Shown here piece by piece: positions 11,691 through 23,144 of a stretch of 64,000 nt of DNA (within the stretch, counting starts at the first letter, position 1; each line of letters begins with the position of its first letter). Below the pieces are notes generated by a model. The model saw only the letters and a program-made list of their open reading frames with translations. It searched no databases and was not told the DNA's origin. The stretch spans positions 31,126 through 95,125 of the forward strand of contig JACCLO010000042.1 in NCBI GenBank assembly GCA_029448655.1, written 5' to 3'. This stretch comes from Wolfiporia cocos. Lineage: Eukaryota > Basidiomycota > Agaricomycetes > Polyporales > Phaeolaceae. The translations under genes and the position numbers were made by a program.

Positions 11691-14349
11691 ACCCGGAAAA
11701 ATTCGAAGTATGGTCGGATCATCTGAACCTAACCTACTTCAAGACGGCTCAGAAGCTCACCAGGAGACAGGCAAGATGTGACACAGATCTAACTGTGGGA
11801 CTCACCGCCTAATCCACAAGGTGAGGGGAATAAGCAGGCAAGCAGTCAGAAGGCGCGCAGAAGAGAGGTGAAGTTCTTCTAGGGCGCGCAGCGCCTAGAA
11901 GAACAGAACTAACGACTAAAGGCGTTAAGCCCTATCTTATATACATGCTTATACTTGATTACGTAAGTAAGGGAATGGTCCTACCCTAAACGTGTTAGTC
12001 ATATGCTTGCATAAGGCGATGGTGTCAGTATGGCACCATCCGTATATCATAATGATGCGATAAGGCATCATGCATAGGTATCTATAGTGACCATGCTAGC
12101 CAGTAATGGACTTAGCCAGTAAGATACGAGGGATGGATCAGAAGATCCGCATACATGGTTACCGGGCCGGAGGCCTGGATCATAATGACGTCATGATTGG
12201 AAATGATGATGTCATGGAATGTACTAGACCATGGGTCTAGAATAGTGATGCCATTATTGTGTAATGATGGCGTGCTATGGATTGGACTGGGCTGTAGGCC
12301 TAGGTCCAATGGTGTCATAATTGGTAATGATGACGAAGGGGTTACATCATAGTGATGTCATAGCCAGGGGCTAGACCATATGATGTCATGATGATATCAT
12401 TATTTGTAATGATGGTATCATGGGTTAGAATAGACCATAGGTCTAGTCTTGTGACAGAGTGTCATGTAACATGTCATGCTTGATGACTAGCGTGTAAGCG
12501 CCGTGTCATAGATGCTTAGTAGCGCGTAAGCACTCTTGGGCTTAGGTAATAACTGTTAGGTTACACCGGCATGTCGGCTTGTACTGATAAGTACAGGATA
12601 ACTCGTAGGTATGCGTAATAATACCGGATAAATGGCAATTAATTGCGGAAAAATGTCAGATCTGTGACAAGATGGGCATTATATCTGTCAAGATTTAACT
12701 TCTCCATGCACCATAAACCAGGAAAAACCATGCTTACTGCAGACCCTCTGTCCAGGAGACCAGACCATGAAGAGGGGGTGGAACTCGACAATAGGAACAA
12801 TATTCTGTTGAAACCGGAATTTTTTGTTAACTTTGCGCGAGAATTAGCCATCCTTGCGTTCGAGCCCCTCCATCAGTTGGTAATCCCAGATGACGAACTC
12901 CAACGAGAAATACACAAAGCATTGCTAGACAACGAGGTAACCAAGGACTACAAAGGCCTATTGGAGTCAGGACCTCACGAATTCGGCAAGTCTCTCAGAG
13001 ACTGGAACTACGAGAATGGTCTACTCTTGTACCATAACAAGATCTACGTTCCCAAGGCACCAGAAGAGCTTAGAAATAAGGTCTTACAATTACACCATGA
13101 CCACCCTACTGCAGGGCATATGGGGAGATGGAAGACATACAAACTCATCTCACGTAATTACTGGTGGCCAGGACTAACCAACTCGGTAAAGAAATACATA
13201 CAGGAATGCGACACATGCCAGCAAATGAAGAATCGCCCGCAAAAGCCATATGGACCCCTGATACCTAACGAAGTACCAGAAGCCCCATGGGAGATAATAA
13301 CCATGGATTTCATTATGTACCTACCCAAGTCGAAGATAGACAACAAGGTGTATGACGGAATCATGGTTGTAGTCAATTGCTTGACCAAGCGAGCATGCTT
13401 CTTCCCCATCTCCAGCAAATTCGGAACAAAGGATCCCGTAAGAGTCCTATACAGAAGGTTTTACCCAATACATGGGCTACCTAAACGTATCATTTCCGAT
13501 CACGGAGTGCAGTTTGCATCCAAACTATTCGGCGAATGGTGTAAACTGCTAGGGATAGAACATGCCATGACTATGGCATATCACCCACAGGCAGATGGAC
13601 AGATGGAAAGAATGAATCAGACACTTGAACAATACCTCAGATGCTATGTAAACTCGTATTGCAAAGACAATTGGTCTCAATTCCTGCCTACGGCGGAATT
13701 TGCATACAACAACGCAGCGTCAGAGACTACCAAGATGTCACCATTCTACGTCGAGTTGGGAAGGCACCCAAAGGCTGGGCCAGCAGATTTAGCTATTCAG
13801 GCAAAAGCAGACCTTAATGAAATTGCAACCGATCGTTGGAACGCTCAGGAGCAAGCCAAAGCCGCAATGCAGTTAGCAGCTGACAGTATGAAGTGGTATT
13901 ACAATCAATCGATCCAGAAAGTACCCTTCAAGGTTGGAGACAAGGTTATGATAGACGTAAGGGATTACCAAACATCCGAAAGAAGTTTGGCCCCCAGGTA
14001 CATCGGCCCGTTCAAAATAGTCGAACAACTGTCACCCGTGACTTTCAGACTACACATGGATGGCCAATACCGAGCCTATCACCCGGTCTTCCATGCGTCA
14101 AAGCTAACACCATATACCGGCAAGGAAGAAGCTCCAGAACCAGATAAGTCAGGAGAATACGAAGTGGAGCAAATACTCAACCACAGATTCACACCCTCAG
14201 GAAAACTACAATTCCTGGTGCGATGGTTAGGGTACTCCATGGGAGAAGACACATGGGAATATGAAGATGACTTCGTCAACACTAAGGAGTTGGTAGACGA
14301 ATACAAGGCAGAACATGCCCTTAACGCACATACCGCTCCGCGAAGATGA
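11691..14349 (+). pseudogene. pol: Ty3/gypsy pol, 3' part: end of RNase H, integrase, chromodomain
   Basis: The 3' part of a chromovirus polyprotein that reverse-transcribes and integrates the element. The reverse transcriptase must lie left of the tandem array. Codons from 11692 give the RNase H tail ([16 protein letters not shown]), which resumes in frame at 12675 (W, then HHKPGK and DPLSRRPD) after the solo LTR. Integrase has an HHCC zinc region (H at about 13095-13120, CDTC near 13208-13219) and the catalytic acidic residues in TMDFI (13303), SDHG (13497) and QMERMNQ (13600). The chromodomain spans about 14150-14320 (YEVEQIL to VDEYKAEH). The frame from 12670 to the stop at 14347 is intact. 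Two insertions break the gene: the tandem array at 11690 and the solo LTR. Confidence 0.93.
11779..12669 (-). mobile_element. Solo LTR inside the pol RNase H coding region
   Basis: The 891-base LTR starts TGACACAGAT and ends TCTGTGACA, so it lies on the minus strand. The target duplication AGATG is at 11774-11778 and 12670-12674. Removing the LTR and one duplicate restores the RNase H reading frame exactly. A TATA-like box lies near 11938. Solo LTRs arise by recombination between the two LTRs of a full element. Confidence 0.93.
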
Positions 14350-15081
14350 CACACCCACAATATTCAAGTATTCGAACCAGATGACAACCCAGACTGGAAA
14401 GTTGGGGATTGTTATCTATGGCCAGATGATTGGCCACTGCAGAGAGGTGAATTTACTCCGGAAGAATGCAAGAAAGTACGGAAGTGGTTAGTACGGGACA
14501 AATTCGGCAACTCCGTAGAAGAAGGCACTTGCTTCAACGAATATCTCGAATTCGCAGTAGGACCCCAGGGCACATATCCAGAAAGAGGCACTGAACATGC
14601 CACCGGATTTGACATCTACTCAGCCGAAGCTACCAGGATAAACCCTCACACCACCATGCTCGTGAAAACAGACCTAAGAATCCTATTCCCTTATGGATTC
14701 AGCGGCAAACTGGAGACACATTCTAGCATGGCGAAGAAGGGCATACAGGTACAAGGCAGAGTCATAGACTGGGATTACTGTGGAGAAGTGATAGTCATGC
14801 TCTACAACTTCACCGGATATCCATACATGGTTAACCATAGGGACAAGATAGCACAATTACTTCTGCAACCTGTCCCTCAACCAGAAATCCACCATAGTAC
14901 AACCTACATGTACAATCAACAATACTTGAAGGACACAGCTCGTGGTGACAAAGGCTTTGGTCATACTGGTAGACACTTGGGAGAAGTCAAAATACTCCCT
15001 CATGACTATGAGGATTGGGACCGCCTGATGGAGCCCTCAGCGAGCAAGTGGCAAGATGTCGAACCACCGATCACCGAGTAA
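14350..15081 (+). CDS. dUTPase domain, in the same frame as pol after one stop codon
   Basis: dUTPase hydrolyses dUTP to dUMP and limits uracil in reverse-transcribed DNA. The frame stays open for about 243 codons directly after the pol TGA (14347-14349). The family motifs are in order: motif 1 ATGFDIYSAE (about 14599-14628), motif 3 with the catalytic Tyr in VIDWDYCGEVIVML (about 14760-14800), motif 4 RDKIAQLLLQ (near 14840) and the P-loop-like motif 5 RGDKGFGHTG (14941-14970). The first ATG in this frame (14656) lies after motif 1, so a separate start there would make a defective enzyme. Expression as a pol fusion, by readthrough or before the stop arose, is more likely. The N-terminal ~80 residues before motif 1 are unrecognised. 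Confidence 0.85.
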   Translation, partial: HTHNIQVFEPDDNPDWKVGDCYLWPDDWPLQRGEFTPEECKKVRKWLVRDKFGNSVEEGTCFNEYLEFAVGPQGTYPERGTEHATGFDIYSAEATRINPHTTMLVKTDLRILFPYGFSGKLETHSSMAKKGIQVQGRVIDWDYCGEVIVMLYNFTGYPYMVNHRDKIAQLLLQPVPQPEIHHSTTYMYNQQYLKDTARGDKGFGHTGRHLGEVKILPHDYEDWDRLMEPSASKWQDVEPPITE

Positions 15082-15104
15082 CCTTTGCAGGGACCGCAAA
15101 TCTT

Positions 15105-15117
15105 GAAGAGGGGGTAA
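15105..15117 (+). promoter_or_regulatory. Polypurine tract of the pol element
   Basis: GAAGAGGGGGTAA lies directly before TGTCAC of the 3' LTR, the same form as in the nested element. Confidence 0.85.
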
Positions 15118-16318
15118 TGTCACAAATTTTCCTATATTTTTCCCTATTTTTCCTAGACTTGTAGTCCAGTTTGTAGCATAGTTAGCGTAGCACGGATACT
15201 TGTAGATCACGTGACCCAGTAGAACTAGATGCCGACGGAACCTTCTAGCAGGTTCCATCCCATTCCACAGATATCACATGTTAATGCTCATATGTGTGAC
15301 CGCTGACTCATTACACTTGTAGAGTCACCTGCCATCTGACTCATTCATAGTCATAGCGCATACGTTATCACTTACGGTCACATGCAACCTGACTCATACC
15401 ATAGTACCGTAGGTCCTAGTAGTATTAGGGGTCTTGTATTGCATGTGTCACAGTATTATCTAAACGCCCTATTTTTCCGCTATCCGTAGCCATTTATCCG
15501 GTATTTATACGCATAACTACGAGTTATCCAGTACTTATCCCATACGGCTATAACCTTACGGTTATTATTGCCCTTACGGCTTCTCAACGTACGCTTATGC
15601 GCTACTAAGCTAGAATGACACAGCGCTTACACGCTAGTCATGCCCCATGACACGTCCGGCTTGCAACCGTACCACGTCATAACCTACGTCATGGACTAGA
15701 CCTACGGTCTTGTCCAGACTATGATATCATCATGATGTCACCACCATCATATGTCTAGGTCCCGACCTATGTATAGACACATGGCACCATACTGGCATCA
15801 TACCCTCGTCATCAGTCTAGCCCTCGGGCTTACGACCAATGGCACTAATGGCTCGGCGCTCCGCCTTAGTCATTCCCCGGGATACAGCCTATGGCAGTTA
15901 CCCCTCAAGACTCGGCCTTCGGCCTTGTCGTCATACTGGTCTCAACCGCCCCCATGTGAATGTCTACAGGTAATATGATAGGTTCGCCATTACCGGCTTA
16001 CCACGGTCTATTTCTAGCACAATCACACATCTATGCCTTATGCCGATACCGTACCAGTATCACATGCTAACCCTTCTATTCGTAGATGGATCTTCCTTCC
16101 GTTGATGGTTACTCAGCCACAACGCCATACTAGGTACATACTGTATAGTAGTACCAAACATGTATATAAGATAGGGACTAAGCGTCCTATACGTCTTAGT
16201 TCTATTCTTCTAGGCTATGCGCCTAAGAATCCTCTCACTTAGCTGCACTAGAATAGTCTACCTTACCTCCCTCCCCACTGGAGGATAAGTGGTGAGTCCC
16301 ACAGACTGTTCTGTGTCA
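15118..16318 (+). mobile_element. 3' LTR of the pol/dUTPase element
   Basis: This 1201-base LTR runs from TGTCACAAAT to CTGTGTCA and is preceded by a polypurine tract. It has a TATA-like stretch near 16157, followed by an AGTTCTATTCTTC motif that resembles the self-primer motif of the tandem element. The terminal ACAGA/TCTGT inverted pair is conserved. Its 5' partner lies outside the window. The following bases (GCATG) continue into another LTR fragment, suggesting insertion into an older LTR. Confidence 0.88.
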
Positions 16319-16505
16319 GCATGTATATATACTGGAACAGTCTGAGCGTTACAACTCAGTTCTGTTCTCCTCGATATTGAGCTACTGCCTAACAAGCAAC
16401 CTCATCGCTCATACACTTTTACTTGCTATCTCTTCTTGTGTGTGTATACCTCTAAGCCGCCCTCAAGAAACACTATTAGTGAGTATTAGGTTTGGGTTTG
16501 TGTCA
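16319..16505 (+). mobile_element. LTR fragment (R/U5 part)
   Basis: The sequence opens with a TATA-like stretch, a hairpin-like CTGAG...CTCAG pair and TTCTCGA, as in other LTRs here, and ends in TTTGTGTCA. The upstream half is missing because the pol element was inserted at its left edge. Confidence 0.6.
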
Positions 16506-16950
16506 CCGTGATCCGTGATCGGGATTGGGTTGCCAGCCAATAGCAGTAAAGCCTGTTGGCTATACTTAGCTATGGTGCCATAGTTGCATGAGCATGGTGT
16601 GCTCATGATGTCATAGGCAGTGTGCCTTGATGATGTAGTGGTCTAGCTAGACTGGCTAGACTGGGTGACGTAGTGGTGACGTGTCTGTCATGGTGACATA
16701 TGTCGTGACTTGCTTCTGGTGTTATCCATGTGGATTGATAGGCCGCGTGGTTGATAGAAGAGCTTGACTAATAGTCTATGACTAGCGTGTCGCATGTGTC
16801 GTATCAGCTTAATAGTGTGTAAGTACCTTGTGTAAGTGATAAGGGTTGGCAATGGGATAAGTCCCTGATAACTGATAGGTAGACGTATAAATCCTAGAAT
16901 AATTGCTATAAATAGCAGAAAAATGGCCATGTCCTGTAAATACTGTGACA
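16506..16950 (-). mobile_element. LTR fragment, minus orientation
   Basis: The right edge ATACTGTGACA matches the 5' end of the minus-strand LTR family, and the AT-rich stretch before it resembles 12600-12669. No matching left end or target duplication is visible, so it is truncated. Confidence 0.5.
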
Positions 16951-16985
16951 TGGCACAGACTAGTCAGTCTTAATGATGCAGCAAG

Positions 16986-17360
16986 TGTCACAGATTTTGG
17001 GTCCCCTTCAGTAATCAAACCAAGGCACTAGTGGTACTGAAGTCACATGATGGTTTGGCCCTCATCAGGTAGTATAGCGGTATAACATCTAGCATAGCGT
17101 GGCACCCTAGAGGCACATGACTTGCTTACATATACAGAGGCTGTGTAGATAGTGCATGGACCCTTACGTTAGGGTAGGCCCTAAGGCCCACCTGCGCTCA
17201 TCCTCATGTATATATAGTATGTCGTCTGAGGCTTACACCTCAGACTTGTCAATCTCGTTGTTGGGGGCGTTTCCCCTCTTAGCTGGCATTCTTAGTCTTG
17301 CTGGTCTTGTGTGCCCACCTCGCCTCGCTATGGCCCCAAGGCCCCTTAGCAACTAGGTGT
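16986..17360 (+). mobile_element. LTR fragment, plus orientation
   Basis: Starts TGTCACAGATTT and contains a TATA-like stretch near 17210, then CTGAGG...CCTCAG around a TTA loop and AATCTCG. The right end is lost before the antisense pol fragment at about 17390. Confidence 0.6.
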
Positions 17361-17389
17361 TGTACTCTACCTATTCGGTATTGGGGGTA

Positions 17390-17559
17390 TATTAGATGGT
17401 AGTGAGCCTATGCCACTTTGTGACAAGCTCCTTGTAATCCTTAGTGACCTTGTTGTCTAGCAATGCTTTACAAATCTCTCGGAGTATCGGTTCATCCAAT
17501 TCTGGCACCACATGGGAGGTATCAAGAGCCATTGCCATGAACTCTCGCTCGAAAAATTC
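17390..17559 (-). pseudogene. Antisense gypsy pol fragment (linker between RNase H and integrase)
   Basis: On the minus strand the frame ending near 17390 reads EFFEREFMA, then CKALLDNKVTKDYKEL. This matches the corresponding stretch of the plus-strand pol gene (ALLDNEVTKDYKGLL at about 12920-12970). After a short insertion (17560-17964) similar pol-like residues continue at about 17970-18050. It is a relic of a second, related element in the opposite orientation. Confidence 0.75.
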
Positions 17560-17964
17560 TGTCACAAATCTAGGTCACGCTAGATACTAGGACGTTATGG
17601 AGCAGTAACTAGGGTATATTCCCCCTAAGGTGGTGACCTGAATACAATAGGCACCAAGCATGGGAATATGAACTGCAGATATAGCCGGACCCTTGATAAC
17701 AGCCAAGCTGTTATCATAGCCCTTTTGGGGGAGTGGCTATATTGCCACTCATGAGCACATTGCATTGGGTCCATGGTGCGTCTTGTGATATCAGTCCTGC
17801 ACTTCCATAATTGACATCCAATGTGCTGCTTGACATGCTCACCACACTTGGCATGCCAAACCAGTACTCACACCTGATTGGCTAGTGTACATCATCAGGT
17901 GATAAGTTAGTTGTAGTAATTGGCACAAGATTGACAACAGAAAGTGTGCCCAGCGTCTGCAGAC
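17560..17964. mobile_element. Short LTR/MITE-like insertion in the antisense pol fragment
   Basis: It begins TGTCACAAATC. AATTC precedes it (17555-17559) and recurs at 17965-17969, a tentative target duplication, although the right terminus does not end in the usual TGACA. The middle (GGGAATATGAACT and flanks, about 17660-17740) matches, in inverted orientation, the 245-base element at 25977-26221. Confidence 0.5.
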
Positions 17965-18123
17965 AATTCTCCTTCAGTGATGGGGGTAGCAGAACAGTGT
18001 TGAACTTTGGCACCTTGAGCTTCTCCATTCCCACACCTGGCCTGTGTCAACCATTGCATCTCTGGGGATTTGCATACTCAGCCTCACTCTCATTCTCATA
18101 CACATTCAATGAGGGCTTGTGTG

Positions 18124-19086
18124 TGTCACAGATTCTGAAAAGAGGTACCCCCCCCCTGTCTCAAACCCACGTTCTTGGGTAGTACCCCATCATGTGTCTT
18201 TGTATGGACTTAGCAGTGTAGCGTAATGGTACAGGTCGCCCCACCCATAGATGGTCACATGGTCAGTAGCTTAGATACTACAGCACATGACTTAGGTAGC
18301 ACTCAGCAATACGCACAGACCCTGCCTTTAGGGTGGGTCTCTAGTATACAGTGACAGTGTTCCTCATGTACTTAAGCTGTGACACTCTGGGGCTTACTCC
18401 CCAGAGTGTCACAGATATATTACTGTTGAATTCACCCTCACTATAGCTTTATGAGCACTGCTGTACATGCATGTGCCCCTCTACACTATGGTATTCCTCT
18501 CCCCTTCGTCCTGTAGTTACTGTAACAACCCTGCACCACTCGTCGATCAGCGCCCTTAGGGTAGGCGCACGTGCCTCTACCCATAACATGGTCACACTTT
18601 CATTACATACTCATGACTAGTTACTGTTATGCCTGACCTCATAGTTACTGCGCACAGATCAGCACTTCAGGGTAGACACACTAGCGTACACGCAGATGTA
18701 TATAAAGTATGACAAATGAGGCCTTATGCCTCATTCTTAGGATTTTCGGCAATTGGGCCTAACCAGCCCCTTTCATTCTCTATGGCTATGGGCCACTCTG
18801 CTGTGCTGCTCATCTGACTTGACTGGACAAATGCCACAACCCCTAGCTGTCATCCCTCTAACTGAGCACCCAGAGTCAACGACAATACTAGGACACGCCA
18901 GCAGGCATATACGAGATCCCCAGCAGGGCCAGTCCCACAGACACAGGGTATGTCTGTGTCACAGAGCTGTTATTCTCGATGATGAGGCTTGTCCTCTCTT
19001 TACTCCAAGTCTTATGCATGCTAGTCCAAGGGTTCTGCTCTATGTGACAACTCTAGATGACGGTACACCCTTGGCATTTTGTGTCA
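18124..19086 (+). mobile_element. Solo LTR split by a younger solo LTR
   Basis: The outer LTR starts TGTCACAGATTC at 18124 and ends TTTTGTGTCA at 19086. The target duplication GTGTG is at 18119-18123 and 19087-19091. Without the nested LTR and one duplicate it is about 403 bases. Confidence 0.8.
18407..18961 (+). mobile_element. Solo LTR nested in another LTR
   Basis: 555 bases, TGTCACAGAT to GTCTGTGTCA, with target duplication CAGAG at 18402-18406 and 18962-18966. A TATA-like stretch is near 18700, followed by AATGAGG...CCTCATT around a TTA loop. The terminal inverted pair CACAGAC/GTCTGTG is present. Confidence 0.92.
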
Positions 19087-19289
19087 GTGTGAGCTCACAC
19101 ATGAGAGGGTCTGGCTCATAACTTGAGGTTAATGTCCCAGCGAGTTTGCATGGCATTTATAAACTCTGCTGTGGCTGGTGCACTGATGCTGTGGATGGGT
19201 GCTTAGTGCACACCACACCATGCACAAGTTAACTACTAGAGGGGCAATGCAGGTATGCGCACAAGCTTTAGTCTTATTACTAGCATATA

Positions 19290-22190
19290 TACTTGTAACC
19301 AATTGTATTTATGGATTGTGTTTGGCAGCAACCTCGCACATTAGTCACTGGCATAGTGTGGTGGCTAACATGAGCTTCTATGTCCTCTACCCACTCTATT
19401 GTGGAGCACACAACTTGGAGTGCACATCAGATGAAACATGGCTCTGCAATTGTCCTCTTGTCACCAGAAACTCCACCCCTAGGATATACGCTAATGCTAG
19501 GCTAGCGCTAGGGAGATGCACATGCATAGGTAGATAAGCATTCACTTATCTTATCTCAATATGGTCACATGTCATCACTGAGTAGTTACAGCATTACCTA
19601 GTCATGTGAGACACAGTCACAGTATGCACAGGCCACGCCATTAGGTCAGGCCTTGTAGCTACAGTACGTAGCATCTCCATGTATATAAGTAGGTAGAATC
19701 TGAGGATTACTCCTCAGTTCTACTCTTCTCGGCCTAGGGGGCATGTCCCCTGGGAACCTCTCAACCCTCTGCTGCATGTGCGTGTGAGCCAGCGGACTGC
19801 TCTGCAACAAGCCTGCTGCATCCTACTTGGACATGGGGGTCTCTATTTATTGCATCTCCTAGTTTTGTCTTTAGCCTGCTAGTCTGGGGGCATACCGGTA
19901 CACTCATGGGTCAGTACCTCGGGCTTCATGGCAGGTCGTCTCAATAGACAAGCCATCCTGTTCTCCCCTACAAGGATGGGTAGCCTTTAGGCCTAGGTTA
20001 GAAGGTATAGAGGCATCCCCACTAGCATGGGTAGCATGGTCACAAGTATGTTCCCGTGTCACCTCTGCTGCTCAATAATCTCGGCTGCCTGGTGCAACTT
20101 GTGTATAGCATATTCTATGTCTGTTTGGTCTTGATTGTCAGGCTAGGATGTGAAGGTGAGTATATCTCTATTTTACTTGTTATATACATACTGCAAACCC
20201 ACTGCCGCTGCCAGCTCATGTGCGCAGCAATCCATCACGACCAGTTGGTGGGCCCTTTTGAGGCGAGGAGAGTATCTGAAATGTGATAACAAACTGGTGA
20301 GTCTCTCACTTTTGGCTCAATGATCTGCTGAAGTACTGGCAATGACACTACAGGGGCCTCTTTGGTGTCGGAATCTTGAAGCATGATTGGATCGTCCCAG
20401 CTGCCAGATGGTGTCAGCACCAGAACATGGGGCATTCACTCCATCCATGCATGATCTCTGGTAGACTCCGGTGGAGGTGCGACTATGCCATTCACCATGA
20501 CGGTGTAGAATGGCTGAACATGGAGCCACTGCACTGTGACCCACCACGATGATGGTATAGGTGTGGAAACTTCTTGCACAAGGTGCTTGTAGAGAAGGTA
20601 CACATGATATTTCTGAGCTCCACAGTTGCATGTCCACGTCATAATGTCTGTATTGTAGATGCTGTTAATTGGAGTCTGAGCAAGATGTTCCCGTGACCTT
20701 CTGAAGGCTTCTTGCATATGGGTAAGTGATCATGAATGCCCTTCACAATGCTTTGTAATGATCTGTGCAAGGGTCAGTTGATATGGCGGGAGCACTTTTG
20801 TGATGATTGCATGCATGGTGAGATCAATGGGCAGGTGATTATAGCAGTGCAGAACTAGCTGCTTGAGATTCTGCCAGAGCACCTCAACCATCATTGTTAT
20901 ACACTTGCATGGTATGCTTGATGTGTACACCACATGCACCCAGAGACACCAGCAATCATGCGAGTACCAGGAGCTCCAGAGGTAAGCTCATACCTCATGA
21001 AGATTATTGAGTTTATAGTGTTGATACATCTCATCAATAGCATCTTGTCGAATGTCCTTGGATGTTCAGCTCTGCCCATGCCATTTAGGGAGAAAATGGT
21101 GCTGTGATGCATGCTTTGTGAAAAGCTAGAGGATAGGCAGTCGGTGTGGTGTCAGGCAAAAGACATAGCCAGGCTTTGCTTGCTTCATTGTGCTGATTGC
21201 TCTGTCATCACAAGGTGAGCTTTCTTGGAGCTCTTCAAGTGCTTCTGCAAACTCCTCAACCTGATGCTGCAGATCATCTAGGTCTCAATCCCACTCAGCA
21301 TCATTCCAATTGTCATGTTTATGACCTATCCAGCCCATTTCTTCATCACTTTCATCTGCATGTAGATCAGGTGGGAGTATGCCCTGGCCACTCAGGTGTT
21401 CAATGTCAAAGTCTTTGGCATCTTCGGTTTCACTCTTCACAGCAGGATGGCCTGCCGGGATGGGCTTGAGTCTAAGTGGGGGCAGTGACAGGTGATGACA
21501 GATGGATACCCATCAATGAGAAGCCGGATGCGATGGAGAGGCTTCACAGGAGGGGCAGGTAGCTAGTACATATAATATGAATTAATGAGAATAAAGTCCC
21601 ATTCCACAATGTTGGAAATAAACAAACGACTGAGCCTGTCTGTTGCAGGTATGGTATGAAGTTAGCTTTGATGTAAGAGAACTCATGGCAAGCTTCATTG
21701 ACATCATAGAATGCAGGTGTCTCCTTGTTCTTTGCTAAGCACTGTTTCACTGCATGGAGTGCATGCCAGAAACATAGCTGATGTTTTGCCTGTGGCCATG
21801 TGTTCCTCATTGCATTGATTTCTGACCAATCCTTGTCTGATAATGTATATTCTGGGTTGACACCAAGGTCCTTCAGCTCACCAAGAAATCTCTCAAGCAC
21901 AACTTGCTTGACACCCTTATCGGCTTCCTTGTTTGTCGATATCAGTAAGAACACAAGTGGAATACCCAACCCATGTGCATCTGCAACTGCACCAAACAGT
22001 CCAAAATTGGTCCTGTTTGTGTTCCCTAGACAGATTCAATCTCAGTAATTTACTTACGTAGCAAGCTTGCATAGCACACACACATGTTGAATCCATTGCA
22101 AGCTCCTGTGTATTGGAGGCCCACTCCTCAATAAAATCTGTGACTTAGAAGGCAACTGCCTGAGTGCTGGGCTCAGCTTGCACATCTAGC
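19290..22190 (-). pseudogene. Mutator-like (MULE) transposase, decayed
   Basis: Cut-and-paste transposase of the MULE type, read on the minus strand. The exon ending near 22084 gives TQELAMDST. A 58-base intron (22026-22083, GTGTGT...CTAG) joins it to a Trp codon and NTNRTNFGLFG. The core follows (21969-21544), with the second catalytic Asp in LSDKDWSEINA and the CFWHALHAVKQ motif. Further downstream are VEVLWQNLKQLVLH (about 20890) and the SWIM-like CNCGAQKYH (about 20625), where the third zinc-ligand Cys reads Tyr in LLYKHLV. A C-terminal stretch near 20110 runs on to about 19450, split by a solo LTR. Frameshifts and this missing ligand mark it as dead. The N-terminus is cut by the LTR starting at 22195. 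Confidence 0.8.
19459..20061 (+). mobile_element. Solo LTR in the MULE C-terminal region
   Basis: 603 bases from TGTCACCAGAA to CCCGTGTCA, with target duplication CCTCT at 19454-19458 and 20062-20066. A TATA-like stretch near 19680 is followed by CTGAGG...CCTCAG and TTCTACTCTTCTCGG. Confidence 0.88.
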
Positions 22191-22194
22191 AGAG

Positions 22195-22439
22195 TGACAC
22201 AGACTCACCAGTCTGTGGGACCGGCCCACAGGCCGGGGACAATCCCCCAAAGCCAGTGCATCAGTGCACATCCTAAGCCAATGGGTATGCAGGCAAGGCC
22301 CTTGGCTAAGGTACCACCCAGACGGGCAAGGTGAGGAGGGAGAGACCCAGGCAGACTGGCACACACACAGATGAGGTGGTGAGAGAGGGGCTACAGCCCA
22401 GACATCAAGAATCTTAGAGATGGGGAGTAAGCCCCATCT
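22195..22439 (-). mobile_element. LTR fragment, minus orientation (outer, continues at 22996)
   Basis: It begins TGACACAGACTCACC with the typical inverted pair (CAGACT...AGTCTG) and GGGAC, directly after the truncated MULE. It includes the primer-type motif (AAGAATCTTAG) and one arm of the R hairpin. It is split at 22439 by the younger LTR and resumes at 22996-23020. Its far end is unclear. Confidence 0.65.
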
Positions 22440-22995
22440 TGTCACGGTTTTATACCACAAGATATTGACCCTACATCCCTCGCTTTAGGTCTCTTGGGGT
22501 TCCACTGAGCGCACGGTCTCCTCATACCTCTAGTTACCTCCACGTCAACCATCTCACATAGTACATCACGTTACCTGGTAGATAGTGCCTATGATGGGCA
22601 CACATTCCGTCACCCGCATTATAACATCACAGTATGTACATCATATGGTCATGGTAGCACATGATCCCTTAGTTATGGCACACAGGCCATTACATTAAGG
22701 TAGTCATAGCATACTGATCCATGTACATAAATACACCGGGATGAGGTCTTACAACCTCATCCTTTAGATTCTCGATGTTGGGCTATGCCCCTTTCTTCAT
22801 ACTGTCTGAGGGTGCACACCAGTCTTACTGCTGAGTTATTCACTTGCTCATCTGGGATGCACCATTGGCAACACATGTCGCCACCTCAGCAATGAGGTCA
22901 CCCTGGTCACCACTGCATTCCTCTGATGGTACCCTTGTGGATGTGTTGGATTCCCCGGCAGGGCTGGTCCCACAGACCTATGTAAGTCTGTGTCA
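22440..22995 (+). mobile_element. Solo LTR nested in a minus-strand LTR
   Basis: 556 bases, TGTCACGGTTT to GTCTGTGTCA, with target duplication CATCT at 22435-22439 and 22996-23000. The R hairpin GATGAGGT...ACCTCATC (about 22740-22760) is followed by TTTAGATTCTCGA. Confidence 0.92.
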
Positions 22996-23144
22996 CATCT
23001 CTCTACCCTTTAAGTATGTACATGGGAGCGCAACATGTCTACCCTTAAGTGCTGGCCTGTGTGCAGCACCATCCTAACGGCTGAGGTAAGAGAGTATGTA
23101 AGCGAGCATGTAACTACTGTAGTGACAGGGAGTGACCATAATGT

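Noticed and set aside
12643..12674. Pol start codon at 12643
   Set aside because: That ATG lies inside the solo LTR; true pol codons resume at 12670 and upstream coding lies at 11691-11778.
14656..15081. dUTPase as an independent ORF starting at 14656
   Set aside because: It would lose motif 1, which lies upstream in the same open frame.
19199..19537. 112-codon plus-strand ORF as a gene
   Set aside because: It crosses an LTR boundary and overlaps MULE C-terminal sequence on the other strand.
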